Below, one piece after another: positions 6,753 through 7,816 of a stretch of DNA of 7,816 nt. Position 1 is the first letter of the stretch. Every line of letters begins with the position of its first letter. The notes under the pieces are model-generated. The model did not search any database. It had not been told where the DNA came from and saw only the letters and a program-made list of their open reading frames with translations. The stretch is taken from contig JAKEHA010000337.1 in assembly GCA_022615275.1 (NCBI GenBank), positions 1 through 7,816 of the forward strand, given 5' to 3'. The DNA comes from Candidatus Latescibacterota bacterium. Its GTDB lineage: Bacteria > Krumholzibacteriota > Krumholzibacteriia > WVZY01 > JAKEHA01. The translations under genes and the position numbers were made by a program.

Positions 6753-6768
6753 CGGTGCGATGCGGTGC
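6752..6768. repeat. Short direct repeat just after the transporter gene
   Basis: GCGGTGC occurs twice (6752-6758 and 6762-6768) separated by GAT, beginning at the last base of the stop codon. It is small and may have no function. No intrinsic terminator with a T-run follows the transporter gene. Confidence 0.4.
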
Positions 6769-6870
6769 AGGATGACGGCTGACGCCGACGGATTGCAGAG
6801 CGACACGTTGCGGAGGCGGACTGGGATCGGGGGAAAAGTGATCCATACTAGGCACAGAACTTGCGTTCCC

Positions 6871-6896
6871 CTCGAGATCGAGTCTCCGTTTCGGAG
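6871..6896 (+). promoter_or_regulatory. Two small hairpins, the second masking the ribosome binding site of the 6908 gene
   Basis: CTCG-AGAT-CGAG (6871-6882) is followed one base later by CTCCG-TTT-CGGAG (6884-6896). The 3' arm of the second stem holds GGAG (6893-6896), the only Shine-Dalgarno-like site before the ATG at 6908 (11 bases spacing), and its 5' arm is the complementary CTCC. The base pairing is read directly from sequence; that it controls translation is an inference, since both stems are short. Confidence 0.4.
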
Positions 6897-6907
6897 CGTA
6901 GCGGCGC

Positions 6908-7816
6908 ATGCACGGTCACTGGCAACAGCTCAAGCAACGCAGTGCGCGTTTCTCGATAGCCCTGCTCACTGCCAACGCCGTCCTTGGTGTCCTATTCCTT
7001 GTCCTGCGTCTTGTCCTCATCGATCCGGTACACGCCGATCGGCTTGCCGATCTTGGCATCGTGCTGATGCACGATGCATTTGCGCTGTGGGTGCTCTTGA
7101 GCAGCGCGATCGCGTCTGCGGCAGGTCTCATCGACGTCGCGCGTGGCGGACCGCGGAAACGGGGACTTGCTCTCGCATGCGGTCATGCTCTGCTCGTCTT
7201 TCCCTATTTGGTCGCGGCGATGTGGCGCGACGATATCGGGGGGACATTCGCAGACCGGGGAGTTGACATCCGTCGCATTGCGGGCACGGAACACGCGTCC
7301 GCTGGTAGCCCGGCCAGTAAATCCGCCTTGTCGCTCTCCCCTGATGAGCGCTGGGTGACGTACTGGGAAGAGTACGTGGAGTACAACGGACAAGTGCCCG
7401 CCGCCAGATGGCAGCTGGCCTCTGTGAATCTCACCAGCGGGCGCCGAACGGCGCACTCACTCGGTTCCTTGCGCAACTGGCGTGGTGATTCGAGAGTGGA
7501 CTGGGACGATATAGCGTGGGGTTTCGATACGGGCGGGTGGTCCGGTGCGCAGTTGTTCATCGACGGCACTGATTTTTTGGCAGTGATCGACCCGGCCCGG
7601 GCACCGATCGAGTCGTGCGCTTCGTTGCCCAAGCGTCGGTCGGGTCCAGACAGTCCGAGCCAGGCAGTCGTCGCAGGTGAAATGTCGCGCCGCGGCATGA
7701 GAACGGAGAACTACGAACTCGAGCGGCAGAGTCTGGTTTGGACGACCGACGGAAAGTCCGAAGAGCTCTACTATGTGCACCACCTCACAGACGGCGTGGA
7801 CGCAATCATGCGTCGC
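6908..7816 (+). CDS. Unrecognised membrane protein with propeller-like outer domain, 5' part (runs off the right edge)
   Basis: From the ATG at 6908 the frame has 303 codons without a stop and reaches the last base of the window, so the gene is truncated by the window. The first residues (MHGHWQQLKQRSAR) are basic. Three hydrophobic helices follow, at about 15-38, 48-77 and 86-105. The basic loop DVARGGPRKR (76-85) between helices 2 and 3 predicts a cytoplasmic N-terminus and places residues 107-303 outside the cytoplasm. That outer part has two blade-like strings resembling WD40/PD40 repeats: SLSPDERWVTYWEEY (142-156) with RWQLASVNLTSGRR (167-180), and LVWTTDGKSEELYYV (276-290). An in-frame TAG at 6899-6901 rules out an earlier start. 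GGAG at 6893-6896 is the likely ribosome binding site. I recognise no family; a sensor or surface-binding protein is one guess. Its GC content is below that of the neighbouring genes. Confidence 0.78.
   Translation, partial: MHGHWQQLKQRSARFSIALLTANAVLGVLFLVLRLVLIDPVHADRLADLGIVLMHDAFALWVLLSSAIASAAGLIDVARGGPRKRGLALACGHALLVFPYLVAAMWRDDIGGTFADRGVDIRRIAGTEHASAGSPASKSALSLSPDERWVTYWEEYVEYNGQVPAARWQLASVNLTSGRRTAHSLGSLRNWRGDSRVDWDDIAWGFDTGGWSGAQLFIDGTDFLAVIDPARAPIESCASLPKRRSGPDSPSQAVVAGEMSRRGMRTENYELERQSLVWTTDGKSEELYYVHHLTDGVDAIMRR

Noticed and set aside
3473..6775. 1100-codon open frame on the plus strand
   Set aside because: It runs antisense through the DUF748 gene and out of frame through the transporter gene, is extremely Arg-rich and has no recognisable domain. 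Long antisense frames are common in GC-rich DNA with strong third-position bias.
6776..6787. CGGC-TGAC-GCCG hairpin after the transporter gene as a terminator
   Set aside because: The stem is only 4 bp and no T-run follows.
7204..7698. Minus-strand frames opposite the 6908 gene (also 6992-7456 and 7457-7783)
   Set aside because: The plus-strand frame is continuous for 303 codons with helices, coherent topology and a start with a ribosome binding site. The minus frames are short and show no consistent features.
1..7816. tRNA, rRNA, CRISPR array, insertion sequence or phage attachment site
   Set aside because: No cloverleaf-like sequence, regularly spaced repeats, transposase motifs or terminal inverted repeats were seen; nearly all bases belong to assigned genes.

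Overview
This window comes from the chromosome of a high-GC bacterium that is probably Gram-negative. It carries an AsmA-like envelope protein, which fits a cell with two membranes. The RecA sequence (AEHAFD in place of the enterobacterial AEHALD) and the pgpA-cinA-thpR-recA neighbourhood recall Gemmatimonadota and related environmental lineages, but that placement is an inference. No mobile elements, RNA genes or CRISPR arrays are visible, and no gene-free stretch exceeds 300 bases.

Bases 1-5806 hold six genes on the minus strand. In transcription order (right to left) they are a DUF748/AsmA-like envelope protein (5806-3419), phosphatidylglycerophosphatase A pgpA (3406-2903), a small STAS/SpoIIAA-like protein (2862-2461), cinA (2445-1186), thpR (1162-605) and the first 157 codons of recA (471 to the window edge). 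The gaps are 12, 40, 15, 23 and 133 bases, so the first five genes look like one transcription unit with possible internal promoters. The 133-base leader suggests recA also has its own control. The right half concerns the envelope and phospholipids. The left half concerns nucleotide and RNA-end cleanup and DNA recombination, and cinA next to recA echoes the competence operons of Gram-positive bacteria.

A 79-base divergent region (5807-5885) separates the DUF748 gene from a plus-strand EamA/DMT-type ten-helix transporter (5886-6752). A 155-base intergenic region follows. A plus-strand gene then starts at 6908 and stays open to the last base of the window (303 codons, no stop). It encodes three predicted membrane helices and an extracytoplasmic region resembling beta-propeller blades, and its function is not recognised. 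Its GC content looks lower than that of its neighbours.

Most of the window is conserved housekeeping sequence and I see no clearly new system. The points most worth checking are the pairing of an AsmA-like protein with PgpA, the unrecognised 3' membrane protein with a possible Shine-Dalgarno-masking hairpin, and a shared extended -10-like motif upstream of the minus-strand genes.
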